Part shown: positions 24,302 to 33,268 of the stretch, one piece after another
Layout: every line of letters begins with the position of its first letter
How positions within the stretch are numbered: the stretch's first letter is position 1
Assembly: GCF_902464545.1 (NCBI RefSeq)
Contig: NZ_CABQJR010000004.1
Span: 46,640 to 110,639, forward strand
Reading direction: 5' to 3'
DNA length: 64,000 bases
Source of the DNA: an uncultured Senegalimassilia sp.
GTDB taxonomy: Bacteria; Actinomycetota; Coriobacteriia; Coriobacteriales; Eggerthellaceae
Notes under the pieces: generated by a model
Told to the model about the DNA's origin: nothing
Databases searched by the model: none
What the model saw: the letters and a program-made list of their open reading frames with translations, nothing else
Made by a program: the position numbers and the translations under genes

Positions 24302-25057
24302 ATGCTTCCAGACATGGGAATGCTGTCGAACATAGCAGGGGCCTGCGCCCCGATCGCCGCCGAAGCCGCGGAGGCCTTGGCCGAGACTGTATGGCCTACG
24401 CGATGCGCGATCTGCGATACGCCCGGGCACGTGCTGTGCGATTCCTGCCGGGCGGCGCTCGCCTACGTGGACTGGTGGCGCGCCTGCCCCCGCTGCGGCG
24501 CGCCGTTCGGGCGCGTGCAGTGCTGCGAGTGCAACGAGGTGATGCTTGCGGCGCAAGGGCGCACGCGCCCGGCGTTCGACGGCATGGCGGCGGCTGTGTC
24601 GTTCGAGGAAGGCGCCGCGCGCATCGTGCGCACCTGGAAAGACGCCGGGGAAAGGCGCTTGGCGACCGAGATGGCACAGCTCATGCTTCCCCAGGTGCCG
24701 CCCGCATGGCTTGCCGGCGCGGTGGCGGCGCCCATACCCGCGAGCGCCGCCGCACGCCGCCGGCGCGGCTTCGACCACGGCCGCGAGCTTGCCTGCGCCG
24801 TTGCCGGCATGGCGGGGATCCCCGTGGTCGAGGCGCTGGCGCGTCCCCGCACCTTCGACCAACGCGCGCTCGGACGGCGCGGGCGCATCCATAACCTGCA
24901 GGGGCGCTTCCAGGCGCTGCCGGGCGCCACGGTGCCTGCCCGCATCCTGCTCGTCGACGACGTGTGCACCACGGGTTCCACCATGAACGCGGCTTGCGAC
25001 GCCCTACGCGCGGCAGGCGCGGTGGAGCTGCACTGCCTGGTGTTCGCCCGCGTATAG
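24302..25057 (+). CDS. comFC: ComFC-like phosphoribosyltransferase
   Basis: A 251-residue protein from the ATG at 24302; the longer frame from 24146 has an implausible start. The N-terminal zinc-binding part has paired cysteines: CAICDTPGHVLCDSCRAAL, then CPRCGAPFGRVQCCECNE. The C-terminal half is a type I phosphoribosyltransferase: RRRRGFDHGRELA, QRALGRRGRIHNLQGRF and the PRPP loop ILLVDDVCTTGSTMNAA. ComFC/GntX proteins take part in DNA uptake and recombination in competent bacteria, but are widespread elsewhere with unclear roles. No comFA is adjacent. Confidence 0.9.
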   Translation: MLPDMGMLSNIAGACAPIAAEAAEALAETVWPTRCAICDTPGHVLCDSCRAALAYVDWWRACPRCGAPFGRVQCCECNEVMLAAQGRTRPAFDGMAAAVSFEEGAARIVRTWKDAGERRLATEMAQLMLPQVPPAWLAGAVAAPIPASAAARRRRGFDHGRELACAVAGMAGIPVVEALARPRTFDQRALGRRGRIHNLQGRFQALPGATVPARILLVDDVCTTGSTMNAACDALRAAGAVELHCLVFARV

Positions 25058-25096
25058 CGAACGCGCCCACGCATGCCAAATACCACCCACCACGCA

Positions 25097-25124
25097 AGGA
25101 AGGCGGCCCGCAGGCCGCCTTCCT
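25097..25124. terminator. Bidirectional terminator between comFC and a GT2 gene
   Basis: Perfect 12-bp stem aggaaggcggcc (25097-25108), loop cgca, ggccgccttcct (25113-25124), between convergent genes. Confidence 0.7.
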
Positions 25125-25153
25125 GATTTCGTACGTTGTTTCGCCGTTCAGCG

Positions 25154-26470
25154 CTAGGCGCGTTCGCGGCGGGATTCGCTTTCGGCGAACTCCTGCACGT
25201 CCACGTTGATGGAGTGTTTGATGGGCTTCCAGTTGCACTTCTTCACCAGCGCCACCAGCGCGATGGGCACGTAGGTGAGCATGAAGAACGGGAACGTGAA
25301 CATGTAGCGGATCTTCTTGCCCGTGGTGGAGTGGATGGAATCCCATTCCACGAACGTGGTGAGCACGCCGAACATGAACATGAACACCATGTAGTTCATC
25401 AGGCAGAAGCAGATCGACGACACCGAGGAGGCGACCATGACGCCCGTGGACATAAGGCCCGCCGCCGCCAGGGCGATGATGATGGCGTTGAACGTCACGC
25501 TGATGATGGTGAGCAGCATGCCCGGGGCGATGGTCATGAGCATGTCGTAGCAGGCGAAGCGGCTGCCCTTGGGGTTGGTGGCGATGCCCTTGGCCAGTCG
25601 GGCTCCGTAATGCCAGAACACCTGATAGAAGCCCTTCGCCCAGCGGAAACGCTGGTTCCAGGAATCGCGGAACGTGATGGGCTGCTCGTCGTAGAGCACG
25701 GCCGTGGGCGTGTAGCTGATGCGCTCGCCCTCCAGGATGGAGTTGGCGGAGAACTCGATGTCCTCGGTGAGCAGGTGCCACTTCCAGCCGCCGTTGCGCT
25801 CGATGATCTTCGCGGACACGAAAAAGCCCGTACCGGAAACGGCACAGCTGGTGTTGAGCGTCAGGCGTGCCTGGTTGAGGAACTTCGCCTCACGCAGGAA
25901 CCACACGGCGTAACCGGCGGAAATCCAGTTGCTGTCGTAGTTCTTGGAGTTGCGGTAGCTGGTGGATGCCACGGCGCCGTTGTCGAAGGTCTTGTTCATC
26001 TCGCGGAAGTAGTTCACATCAAGCACGTTGTCGGCGTCGAACACGAAATACGCCTCATACCCGCGATCGGCATACTGGCTGCGGATGACGTTGAAGCCGT
26101 AATCGAGCGCATAGCCCTTGCCCACCTGCTCGGTGTTGAAGCGCGGGAACACGATGGCGCCGGCCTCACGGGCGACCTCGGCGGTGTTATCGGTGCAGTT
26201 GTCGGCGATGACGAACACATCGATAAGCTCGCTCGGGTAGTTCTGCACCTTGATGGAGTGGATGAGCTGGCCGATGACCGCGCTTTCATTGCGAGCGCTG
26301 ATGACGGCGGCGAACTTGTGGTTCTTCTTCGCGACAAGCTGCTTGGGCTTGCGGGTAAGCACCACGAACACGTAGTAGAGCTGGTACGTGTAGCAGATGG
26401 TGAACGCCAAGAAGACGCAGAAGTTGAATATGTCCACGAACGAGACATGCGAGAAGAACTGATCTAGCAC
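25154..26470 (-). CDS. Membrane GT2 glycosyltransferase (processive, hyaluronan/cellulose-synthase-like)
   Basis: A 438-residue protein. GTG at 26470 is chosen because aaaggagcaaag precedes it. One N-terminal membrane helix (FVDIFNFCVFLAFTICYTYQ) is followed by a GT-A domain: AVISARNESAVIGQLI, ADNCTDNT, the metal site FVFDADN, the catalytic LLTED, and the processivity motif QRFRW. About four C-terminal helices follow. The layout matches polymerising or lipid-linked GT2 enzymes of the cytoplasmic membrane, such as those making exopolysaccharide or wall glycans. It is monocistronic. Substrate unknown. Confidence 0.88.
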   Translation of the reverse strand: MLDQFFSHVSFVDIFNFCVFLAFTICYTYQLYYVFVVLTRKPKQLVAKKNHKFAAVISARNESAVIGQLIHSIKVQNYPSELIDVFVIADNCTDNTAEVAREAGAIVFPRFNTEQVGKGYALDYGFNVIRSQYADRGYEAYFVFDADNVLDVNYFREMNKTFDNGAVASTSYRNSKNYDSNWISAGYAVWFLREAKFLNQARLTLNTSCAVSGTGFFVSAKIIERNGGWKWHLLTEDIEFSANSILEGERISYTPTAVLYDEQPITFRDSWNQRFRWAKGFYQVFWHYGARLAKGIATNPKGSRFACYDMLMTIAPGMLLTIISVTFNAIIIALAAAGLMSTGVMVASSVSSICFCLMNYMVFMFMFGVLTTFVEWDSIHSTTGKKIRYMFTFPFFMLTYVPIALVALVKKCNWKPIKHSINVDVQEFAESESRRERA

Positions 26471-26623
26471 CTTTGCTCCTTTTACGGGCCGCACCCGCTT
26501 CGCGGCCAACCTCAGGCGCCGCCTTCGGCGCCCCCCGGATACCCATACGGCATCAGGCAACGTCCCGCGCGCATGTGCTGTAGTTGTAGGTTCGTTGTAA
26601 GCGGAACGTTTCAAACCTAAAGA

Positions 26624-26652
26624 AGTATAGCGGCATGCGGCCCGTTTGTCGC
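26624..26652 (-). promoter_or_regulatory. Candidate promoter of the GT2 gene
   Basis: Minus-strand GCGACA (26652-26647), 17-base spacer, TATACT (26629-26624), about 155 bases upstream of the GTG start. The rest of the 450-base gap (26471-26920) shows no gene. Confidence 0.45.
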
Positions 26653-26920
26653 GCGTGCTGCGCCATTTGGCTCAGTATACGACCGCCAACAGGCGTAATC
26701 GCCCCATTTGCACACAGGGTGTGCACACGCCCTTCATAAAAATCGATGTTCGTAGAGGTCGGGGATACGGCCCCAGCAGGCCGAAAAGCCACGCGCGGCA
26801 GCCACCCCTTGCCCGATTCGGACGCCGACGACCCGCAACGACCTTGATCCCCGCCTGTCCACCGGCAATGCCATCGCGCACCGTCGTGCGCAGCCTCGAG
26901 CGGCTCAGCACGCCTGGGGC

Positions 26921-28780
26921 CTAGAGCAGCAATCGCGACACCTCGCTGGCCCGGGTGTAGGCCATGCGCACGCCGCGGCGTAGCTTGATGCTGGCGATAT
27001 GGACGCCCATGGTCTCGGCAGCCTGCAGGCTGCACGCGGAAAAGCCAGTGAACAGTATCCGCCTACGTGCGCATGATGCCACGGTATAGGCCGATCTGAC
27101 AGCTCGCGTGCGCTCGCGCAGGCGAGCGCTGCCGGCAAGGCCCGCCGGATCGAAATACGCGCGGCAAGGGATAAGACCGTCGACGAACCCGCCGAACAGC
27201 ACCGTATCGGCGCGCATCCCCGCCGCCCGCTGCGGCGAGCACACGGCAACCGTGCCCGCGCAGGGAAGCTGCGAAACCCGCGCCGGCGCAGCGGCTCGCC
27301 CTTTGCCGCCCGACGCCGCGCCCAGGCGGCCATGCTCCTGACAGACCCACCGTTTTGCCTGGCTATAGGCCTGCAGCAAATCGTCGAACAGCGGGGCGTC
27401 AAGCTCGCCGCACGCGATCTTGCCCGCCGCGAGCAGCTCAAGGGCCTTGTGCAGGCCCACCGGTTCCCCATCGGGATCAAGGCACGCGGCCTGGCGCAAC
27501 CGGTCGATGGCCGCGCTGCGCCCCACGGCATCCCCTAGCGCCACAAGGGTGCGCCAGGCAACCCCGTCATCGGGGTCGACGGCAAGGCGCGCCAACGCAT
27601 CACGGCGCAGGCGCTCGCAGACCGCCGGATCGCGAAGATCCCCCAGGCGCAAGCCTCCTTCCGCCAGCTCGTTCACGGGCAAGCCCGCACGCGAAAGGTT
27701 CGCCGCCACGTTTCTGCGCCATAGGCGGTTCGTGCCCACGATCAGAACGCTCTCGCCGCGATCGAGCGCCTCAGCCGCGGCCAGGGCAAGCGCCTGCATC
27801 TCGGCTTCCATGCTCGGCAGCATGCGGACCGCTCCCTCGCAAGCCCGCGCAGAGCCGCATCCCCCCGCGCCGGAAACCGGCTCCAAACCGGCCCGGCCTC
27901 CGGGAAGGCTGGAATCGCCACCGCCCCGGAAGCACTCGCGCCCTTCGCAAACGCCGTCGAAGGCCAGCGCGTCAAGGGCTTGATCGGCGGCAAGCGCCTG
28001 CAGCACGCCCGATACCTGCTCCGACGCCGCCGACTCACCGCATGCCTCGATGCGAGCGCCGGGACACTCTCGCACAAGCTCCGATGCACCTTCGAAGCAC
28101 GGATTGTCCTCATCGCCCGGCAAGCTCGGCCGCACACCCGAGGCGACGATCAGCTTGCGGCCCGCCAACATGCGGACCAGATGCTGGGAAGCGCGGCTGA
28201 GAAGCTCGTAGTCGTCCACCACCACGCAATCCCAAGCGGCCTGCGCACGCTCTTGCGCGCCCTGCCGCAACACATGTACAGCGAGGTTGGACGCCTCGCA
28301 CGGAAGGACCCCGCCGATAAACCGAAGGTCCGCATCGATGCAGCGCATGACCAGGTCCTCTTCAGGGGTAGTCTGCCACGTATCGTCGGAAAGGCTTTGC
28401 CAGCCGGCACATATATAGGTAAGCACTTGGCGAAGACGGCGGCTCCGCATCCGGCACGCCTTGAGATCTTCCCGCAAAAGCGCCTCTTCATAAGGCGCCA
28501 GCACGCGCGCGCGACGGCCGAACATCCGGCCCGCCAAAGGCAAGGACAGCACTTCGACGGCCAGCTGCTCGCAGGTTGCCGTTCTTACCGTGCATCCCCC
28601 CGCCGTATCCAGGCGCGCACGGCATGCCGCCAGGTCGCGTTCTCGAGCCGTCACGAACAGGACGCGCTCGCCTGCCTTCGCGCACCGGCAGGCGAACTCG
28701 ACCAAGCGCCCGGTGCGCCCCGATTGCGGCGCGCCTATGAAACACGTAACGTCCAATCCATTCGCAACGTCTGGCCACAT
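26921..28780 (-). CDS. UvrD/Rep-like helicase-fold protein with altered ATPase motifs
   Basis: A 619-residue protein; ATG at 28780 follows aaggagcgtgcggtc. The order of SF1 helicase motifs can be traced: Walker A position GAPQSGRTGRL, where arginine replaces the normally invariant lysine; motif II VVVDDYELL instead of DExQ; an insert rich in Gly/Ser (residues about 295-335); motif IV-like VLIVGTNRLWRR; motif V GMRADTVLFGGFVDGLIPCR; and motif VI-like CARRRILFTGF. The altered motifs suggest it no longer works as a normal helicase. It ends a minus-strand run of TorD and iron-sulfur genes. A second, shorter relative lies at 32345-33259. Confidence 0.65.
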   Translation of the reverse strand: MWPDVANGLDVTCFIGAPQSGRTGRLVEFACRCAKAGERVLFVTARERDLAACRARLDTAGGCTVRTATCEQLAVEVLSLPLAGRMFGRRARVLAPYEEALLREDLKACRMRSRRLRQVLTYICAGWQSLSDDTWQTTPEEDLVMRCIDADLRFIGGVLPCEASNLAVHVLRQGAQERAQAAWDCVVVDDYELLSRASQHLVRMLAGRKLIVASGVRPSLPGDEDNPCFEGASELVRECPGARIEACGESAASEQVSGVLQALAADQALDALAFDGVCEGRECFRGGGDSSLPGGRAGLEPVSGAGGCGSARACEGAVRMLPSMEAEMQALALAAAEALDRGESVLIVGTNRLWRRNVAANLSRAGLPVNELAEGGLRLGDLRDPAVCERLRRDALARLAVDPDDGVAWRTLVALGDAVGRSAAIDRLRQAACLDPDGEPVGLHKALELLAAGKIACGELDAPLFDDLLQAYSQAKRWVCQEHGRLGAASGGKGRAAAPARVSQLPCAGTVAVCSPQRAAGMRADTVLFGGFVDGLIPCRAYFDPAGLAGSARLRERTRAVRSAYTVASCARRRILFTGFSACSLQAAETMGVHIASIKLRRGVRMAYTRASEVSRLLL

Positions 28781-28877
28781 GACCGCACGCTCCTTAGCTT
28801 CAAGGGCCCTCGCGTCCTGCACGGGTAAGGCGGCCCAGGACGAGAAAAAGGCCTGTGATATGGGGAGAGGCTCCCGA

Positions 28878-28923
28878 GCCGCCTTGCGATCGGGCGCGCA
28901 GGCGCGCCCGATCGCAAGGCGGC
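28878..28923 (-). terminator. Long hairpin between NapH-like and helicase-like genes
   Basis: Perfect 21-bp arms, 28878-28898 and 28903-28923, with a 4-base centre (cagg). The left arm begins gccgccttgcgatcgggcgc. It lies 43 bases past the NapH-like stop and 98 bases before the helicase-like start. It may act as a terminator or processing site; no T-run is present. Confidence 0.55.
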
Positions 28924-28965
28924 CGGGCGGAGCCCGAACGGCCCCGCCCGGCTACGCCGGCCTCC

Positions 28966-29895
28966 CTACTGCGTCGGCGGCTCCTGGGTTTTCGGCTCTT
29001 TCCCAGCCTTCACCAGCGCCTTGATCTTGATGGCATCGCCCGGGCAGCCCTGGATGCACTCGCCGCAGCGCGTGCACTCGTTCCACGAGGCTCCCCGCTC
29101 GGGGTGGCGCGGATCGATGCCCACCTCGCAAACCTGCGCGCAGCGCCCGCACGTGCGGCCCGTCTCGCCCTCGACGCATTTCCGCTCGTCGACCTGCGGT
29201 CGGAACGTGCGGTTCGCCTTTCCGACCAAGCTCATAAGCGCCGATAGCGGGCAGAGGTGGCTGCACCATTTGCGGAAGAAGACCACCTCGACGGCCAACA
29301 GCGCCGGTATCGCCACCACGGACCAGGTCACATCCCCGGAGCCGAACAGCGCGATGAGCACGAACACCAGGGCGAACGTCAAGCCTATGGGGCAGATCAG
29401 GCAGAACACCGGGAACCCGAAGATGGCCGCCGAGAGCAGCGCCGACCCCAGCACAAGGTTGCGCGAGTTGCTCGGCTTGCAGCCCGCGGCGCAGGCGTGC
29501 TTGCCGCACGCCCCCTTGAGCAGCGCGCGCTCCTCGTCGGTAAGGGCGCCGGCGTCATCGGGCACCTTAGGCGCCGCGGCGTCGCGTTCGGCCTTGGCCG
29601 GACGGGAAAACGCCCCGCGCAGCTTCGATACCACGGGCACGGGGCAGATCCAACCGCAGAACGCCCGCCCGAGCAGCACTATCGCGATCAGGGCGATGAC
29701 CAGCGAGATCACCGCACGGGGAACCACGGTCTTGCTTGCCAGCATGGTTCCCAGCGCGCCCAAGGGGCACAGAACCGATATGCTCGACCATCCGATAGCG
29801 GACAGGTCGCCCAGCCCCGTGTGCAGCACATAGCCCACCCCGGCCGCTACCAGCACGGCAAGCGGGACGAGGACACGTAACGTCTTCAACTTCAT
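28966..29895 (-). CDS. NapH-like membrane iron-sulfur protein (quinol-side electron transfer)
   Basis: 309 residues with about four to five membrane helices. CxxxCP motifs follow helices (FCGWICPVP and KWCSHLCPLSALMS), as in NapH/NosR-like proteins. A cytoplasmic insert has further cysteines (GACGKHACAAGCK). A C-terminal two-cluster ferredoxin domain follows: CGRCAQVCEVGID and CTRCGECIQGCPGDAI. NapH-type proteins oxidise menaquinol and pass electrons to a NapG-type ferredoxin, which is encoded 14 bases upstream. No nitrate reductase gene is present, so the final acceptor is unknown. Confidence 0.85.
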   Translation of the reverse strand: MKLKTLRVLVPLAVLVAAGVGYVLHTGLGDLSAIGWSSISVLCPLGALGTMLASKTVVPRAVISLVIALIAIVLLGRAFCGWICPVPVVSKLRGAFSRPAKAERDAAAPKVPDDAGALTDEERALLKGACGKHACAAGCKPSNSRNLVLGSALLSAAIFGFPVFCLICPIGLTFALVFVLIALFGSGDVTWSVVAIPALLAVEVVFFRKWCSHLCPLSALMSLVGKANRTFRPQVDERKCVEGETGRTCGRCAQVCEVGIDPRHPERGASWNECTRCGECIQGCPGDAIKIKALVKAGKEPKTQEPPTQ

Positions 29896-29909
29896 ATTTC
29901 CACGCCCCC

Positions 29910-30551
29910 TTACGCCTCAGCCTGATCGAGCGGCACCACGCGGATGGCGCGCGCCGTGGCGCCCTCCACGATCGAACCTTCCTTCAACGACACGCACGAT
30001 GCCTGGCACGCGCCACAGCCGTTGCACTTGTCGGCCACCACCGAAGGGCGCTTGTTGCCGTCCAGGACGATCGCGTCATAGGGGCAGGCATCGTAGCAGA
30101 ACCTGCACCCGTTCAACCGGGCCCAAGCCAAACACCAGTCCTGCCTGAGCACGGCCTTTCCCAAAATGGTGCTCTGAGCAGTCGCACCTTCGTCAAGGCG
30201 CAGCGCGCCGGTGGGACAAGCCTGCACGCACAGCGGCACGCCGCCGTTTTCCTCGGTGCAGAAATCGCACCAACCAGCATCGAAACCAGCAGTCGGAAGG
30301 CGCACGCCCAGGATGCCGTCCTCCAGATGACCGGCGCGCAGCGCGCCGCGCGGGCACACCTCGATGCAGCGCTCGCAACGCACGCACGCGCTTATCACAT
30401 GGTCCTCATCTTGACCGCCCGGCGGGCGCACCTGAGCGGCGGCGGGAACCGCCTTCAGGCCTCCCACCGCCAACAGCGCCGCAGCGCCCGTGCAGCCGAT
30501 GGCAAACGAGCGCCGTGTCATGCCGGCATATGATTTGCCTTCCTCCTCCAT
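29910..30551 (-). CDS. NapG-like Tat-exported four-cluster ferredoxin
   Basis: 213 residues. ATG at 30551 follows a ggggg site. The Tat signal is MTRRSFAIGCTGAAALLAVG. Four cysteine clusters follow: CVRCERCIEVCP; CDFCTEENGG...CVQACP; CRFCYDACPYDAI; and CNGCGACQASC. This is the NapG/DmsB-like arrangement for an extracytoplasmic electron carrier. With the NapH-like protein it should form a quinol-to-periplasm-side relay. It follows a TorD chaperone gene in the same run. Confidence 0.87.
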   Translation of the reverse strand: MEEEGKSYAGMTRRSFAIGCTGAAALLAVGGLKAVPAAAQVRPPGGQDEDHVISACVRCERCIEVCPRGALRAGHLEDGILGVRLPTAGFDAGWCDFCTEENGGVPLCVQACPTGALRLDEGATAQSTILGKAVLRQDWCLAWARLNGCRFCYDACPYDAIVLDGNKRPSVVADKCNGCGACQASCVSLKEGSIVEGATARAIRVVPLDQAEA

Positions 30552-30619
30552 GGATCTACCCCCGTTTCCTCGCCTTCGCAGCAAGCGCTCTCCCGCCTTG
30601 CCGCAACCTACTCGACTCC

Positions 30620-31339
30620 CTACGCCGGCATCTGCCCGTCATCGTCATCGGAGAGCATGTCGGCCATCAGCTCGGAGTCAACCTGCAGAAAGCCCTCGGT
30701 CATATACGAAAGCCCTTCGTAAAACGCCGTTCGGGAAAAGCCGCGCATCTGCTCGCACAGAAGCGGGGCCCATGCGCCCAGATGGTCCTCCATGAAGTTG
30801 TACTGGCATTTCACCAGATCGTAGGCCTCTTCCCCGCGGTCGGCGCGCAACGCCGCCACAGTTCGCTCGATGAGCACCTGCAGGTACTCCATCTCGAGGG
30901 CGATATGGTCCTCGCCCTCTTTCCAGCTATCCTGCTTGTCAAGCCCTGCGGCTCGGTAGAGCGCCAGAACCTCGTCGCGCGCTCCCTGCATGAGCAGGCG
31001 CTTCTCCGACGCATACACGCTTTCGAAGGGATACGCGGCCGCATGGCCGGAATAGCCGTGGCCGAAGAACGTGCGCATGTAGTCGGCGGACAGCTCGGTC
31101 CGGGAGTTGTCCCATAGCCCCGACAGCCACGTGGCCATCAGCTTATGGCCGCGGTCGAGCGCCTCGTTGCCCGTGGATACGCGCCACTTCAGCCCATACA
31201 GCTCGTCGATGAGCTCTTGGCTGCATTCCTCGCGGAACAGCCGCGCCAAAAGCCCGTAGGTCTTCGCGCGCCCCTCGTTGATGGCGATCAGGTCCTCCAC
31301 GCCCGCCTCGGGGGCGACAGTGCTCTCGGTCATTTCCAT
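30620..31339 (-). CDS. TorD/DmsD-family molybdoenzyme chaperone
   Basis: 239 residues, all-helical: KTYGLLARLFREE at the start, DYMRTFFGHGYSGHAAAYPFESVYASEKRLLM in the middle and EDHIALEMEYLQVL after it. These are the typical TorD family positions for binding a twin-arginine leader. The chaperone guards a Tat molybdoenzyme until cofactor is loaded. The nearest catalytic molybdoenzyme is the oxidoreductase at 39105, in another operon, so the client could be that enzyme or one outside the window. The acidic tail DDDDGQMPA is unremarkable. Confidence 0.85.
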   Translation of the reverse strand: MEMTESTVAPEAGVEDLIAINEGRAKTYGLLARLFREECSQELIDELYGLKWRVSTGNEALDRGHKLMATWLSGLWDNSRTELSADYMRTFFGHGYSGHAAAYPFESVYASEKRLLMQGARDEVLALYRAAGLDKQDSWKEGEDHIALEMEYLQVLIERTVAALRADRGEEAYDLVKCQYNFMEDHLGAWAPLLCEQMRGFSRTAFYEGLSYMTEGFLQVDSELMADMLSDDDDGQMPA

Positions 31340-31345
31340 CCTCCT

Positions 31346-32266
31346 CTACCAGTTCACGCCATCGGATTCGGTCTGAGCCGGCGAAGCGCCCTCTTCGACC
31401 GTATAGGCGTCCACCACATCGGACAGGTTCTCGGCAAGGGCTTGGGCGCCCACCTCGGTGATCTTCCAAGCGCTACCGTCCCAGGCGACCGCCTCGGCGC
31501 ACTCGAGCTCCTCCACGAAATGCTGCACGAAGTAGTTGCGCGGCTCGGTCGCCACGAGCGGGTCGTTGTCGACCGCCGCCGACATCTGCTTCATGGACAC
31601 GCCGTCGGCCTGCGAACACATGACGAGGATGCGCTTGTACAGCACCAGGTACTCCTGCTCGCCGGCGAACGTGCGCTCAAGCTTCTCGATGGGATGGTAG
31701 GCATCGAGCTTCGCCTGCCCTTCCTCGGTGATCTGCCAGTACGGCATCGGAGCAGGTTGGGCCTGCCAATACTCCACGCCGTCTTCCACCACGATCTTCG
31801 GCTCGGGGGTGAACCGGCTGTAGGGCGTGCCATCCTCGAGCACGCGGGCGATCGCGCCGGCGGTCTCGAGCATCGTGCAGATGTTGGATGTCGAGTACAC
31901 CGAGAACTTGTGAGCGCGCGCGGCGTCCACCACCGCGGCCATCTCGTCGTTGCCAACGGGATCGGGCAGGGAGCGCAGCACGGCGTAGAGCACGCGGCGA
32001 TGCGGGTTCATGTTGTTGAACAGCTCGTCGATGCGGTCGGCCGCCGGGCGCGCGGCGTATTCCGGCGCCGCTTGATCGGTTGCCGGCATCTGCGGCACGC
32101 GATCGGGGTCGGGCGGCAGAAACTCCGAACGGCCCTCGGTGTTGGGAAGGAAGATGCCCGGGTCGCCCGGCGCATCGTCCATGGTGGTGGGGCCCTCGCC
32201 GCCACCGAAATCAAACGCTCCGTCCTCCAGGGAGAACGTGAAGTTCTTCAAATCGAAATCCGCCAT
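31346..32266 (-). CDS. Hypothetical protein in TorD/iron-sulfur cluster
   Basis: 306 residues, soluble. It has an acidic, Gly/Pro-rich N-terminal 75 residues (LEDGAFDFGGGEGPTTMDDA). The remainder could be three winged-helix-like modules, with recurring hydrophobic patterns around YAVLRSLPDPVGNDEMAAVV, VLYKRILVMCSQADGVSMKQ and WQITEEGQAKL. The last resembles small winged-helix wings. I do not recognise a family. Its stop lies 6 bases before the torD start, so it is co-transcribed and probably works with the chaperone, for example as an adaptor. Confidence 0.6.
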   Translation of the reverse strand: MADFDLKNFTFSLEDGAFDFGGGEGPTTMDDAPGDPGIFLPNTEGRSEFLPPDPDRVPQMPATDQAAPEYAARPAADRIDELFNNMNPHRRVLYAVLRSLPDPVGNDEMAAVVDAARAHKFSVYSTSNICTMLETAGAIARVLEDGTPYSRFTPEPKIVVEDGVEYWQAQPAPMPYWQITEEGQAKLDAYHPIEKLERTFAGEQEYLVLYKRILVMCSQADGVSMKQMSAAVDNDPLVATEPRNYFVQHFVEELECAEAVAWDGSAWKITEVGAQALAENLSDVVDAYTVEEGASPAQTESDGVNW

Positions 32267-32344
32267 GATCTTCTCCTATCCCCTCCCCGCCGAAACCACG
32301 GCGGGTCGCGACGGCGCCTAAAGCGCCGCGATCAAATCCATCGA

Positions 32345-33259
32345 TCAGTTCAGACCGTACATGCGCAAAAGCGCTTGCGAGCCAAGCGTCGAGGGCCTGT
32401 CCGCCCCGAAAAGGCTGAACAGCGGGGTGACGCGCGTCACCGCGAACTCGACGCCGTCCTCGTGGCGGGTGCGCGCGAACCGGATGTTCGCGCGTCGGGC
32501 AAGCCCCGCCTCGGCCTTTGCGAAGCCCGAGAAATATAACCGCTTGCTTACGTGCTCGCTCACCTGGGAAAACGCCCGCTCCTCAGCCTCTGTCGGCTTG
32601 CCGGCCCGTCGCGGATCGTCGGCGCCGCCTTGCGAGCCGGGCACCAGCCCGTCCACGCAGCCCACGAAAAACGCCTGCGAGAACATGCCGCTCACATGCG
32701 TATAGGGCACGATGGCCGCCACCTGCAGGCCCTGCGGGGCCGTAGGCCGCTCAAGCTGCTCCATGAGCGTGGCGTGAAGCTGCCTGGCGGATTCGTCCCC
32801 GCACACGTGCAACAGCCCGTGAGCCAGCTCCGGACAAGAGCGAAGGTCTGCCAAACGGATGAGCGCCGAAGCCTGCGCGCCGCCATAACTTGCGCGCAGC
32901 TCGTCAAGCTCGGAACGCGAACGCCCCGATGCCTCCCACCGCGCGGCAAGCGATGCATCGTCCGGATAAGCGATGGTCTCCAGCAACGCCAGGCGGTTTC
33001 TCGTCGCTTGTGCAAGATGCACATGCCCGGCGCGCACGGAGGCCTTCAAGCCCGCCGCATCGCAGGCGCGCTTGGCCTGCACCGCCCATGCCATGTTCGG
33101 CACCACGATAGCCAAGTCGTTCGCCTCGTCGATGCGACGGAAGCGGAACGTCTCCAAAAGCCGCGCCACCCCGGCAAGTTCCTCTTCCGGCGTGGGCCAT
33201 TTCACGAAGATGCGCTCGGGTGCGCCAGCCGACGCCTCCCGCACCTGCCTCCCCTCCAT
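32345..33259 (-). CDS. Truncated UvrD-like protein (C-terminal helicase domain only)
   Basis: 304 residues. Recognisable are a motif-IV-like strand (DLAIVVPNMAWAVQAKRACD), a motif-V-like GMFSQAFFVGCVDGLVPGSQ and a motif-VI-like SKRLYFSGFAKAEAGLA. The last 45 residues run parallel to the end of the protein at 26921-28780 (GF ... GV x F A x TR x x x L). The Walker A/DExx domain is absent, so it cannot be a helicase by itself. It may pair with the longer relative, as split AddB/RexB-like proteins do, or be a regulatory remnant. It is followed 10 bases upstream by another unknown gene of the run. Confidence 0.6.
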   Translation of the reverse strand: MEGRQVREASAGAPERIFVKWPTPEEELAGVARLLETFRFRRIDEANDLAIVVPNMAWAVQAKRACDAAGLKASVRAGHVHLAQATRNRLALLETIAYPDDASLAARWEASGRSRSELDELRASYGGAQASALIRLADLRSCPELAHGLLHVCGDESARQLHATLMEQLERPTAPQGLQVAAIVPYTHVSGMFSQAFFVGCVDGLVPGSQGGADDPRRAGKPTEAEERAFSQVSEHVSKRLYFSGFAKAEAGLARRANIRFARTRHEDGVEFAVTRVTPLFSLFGADRPSTLGSQALLRMYGLN

Positions 33260-33268
33260 GGCGCGCGG

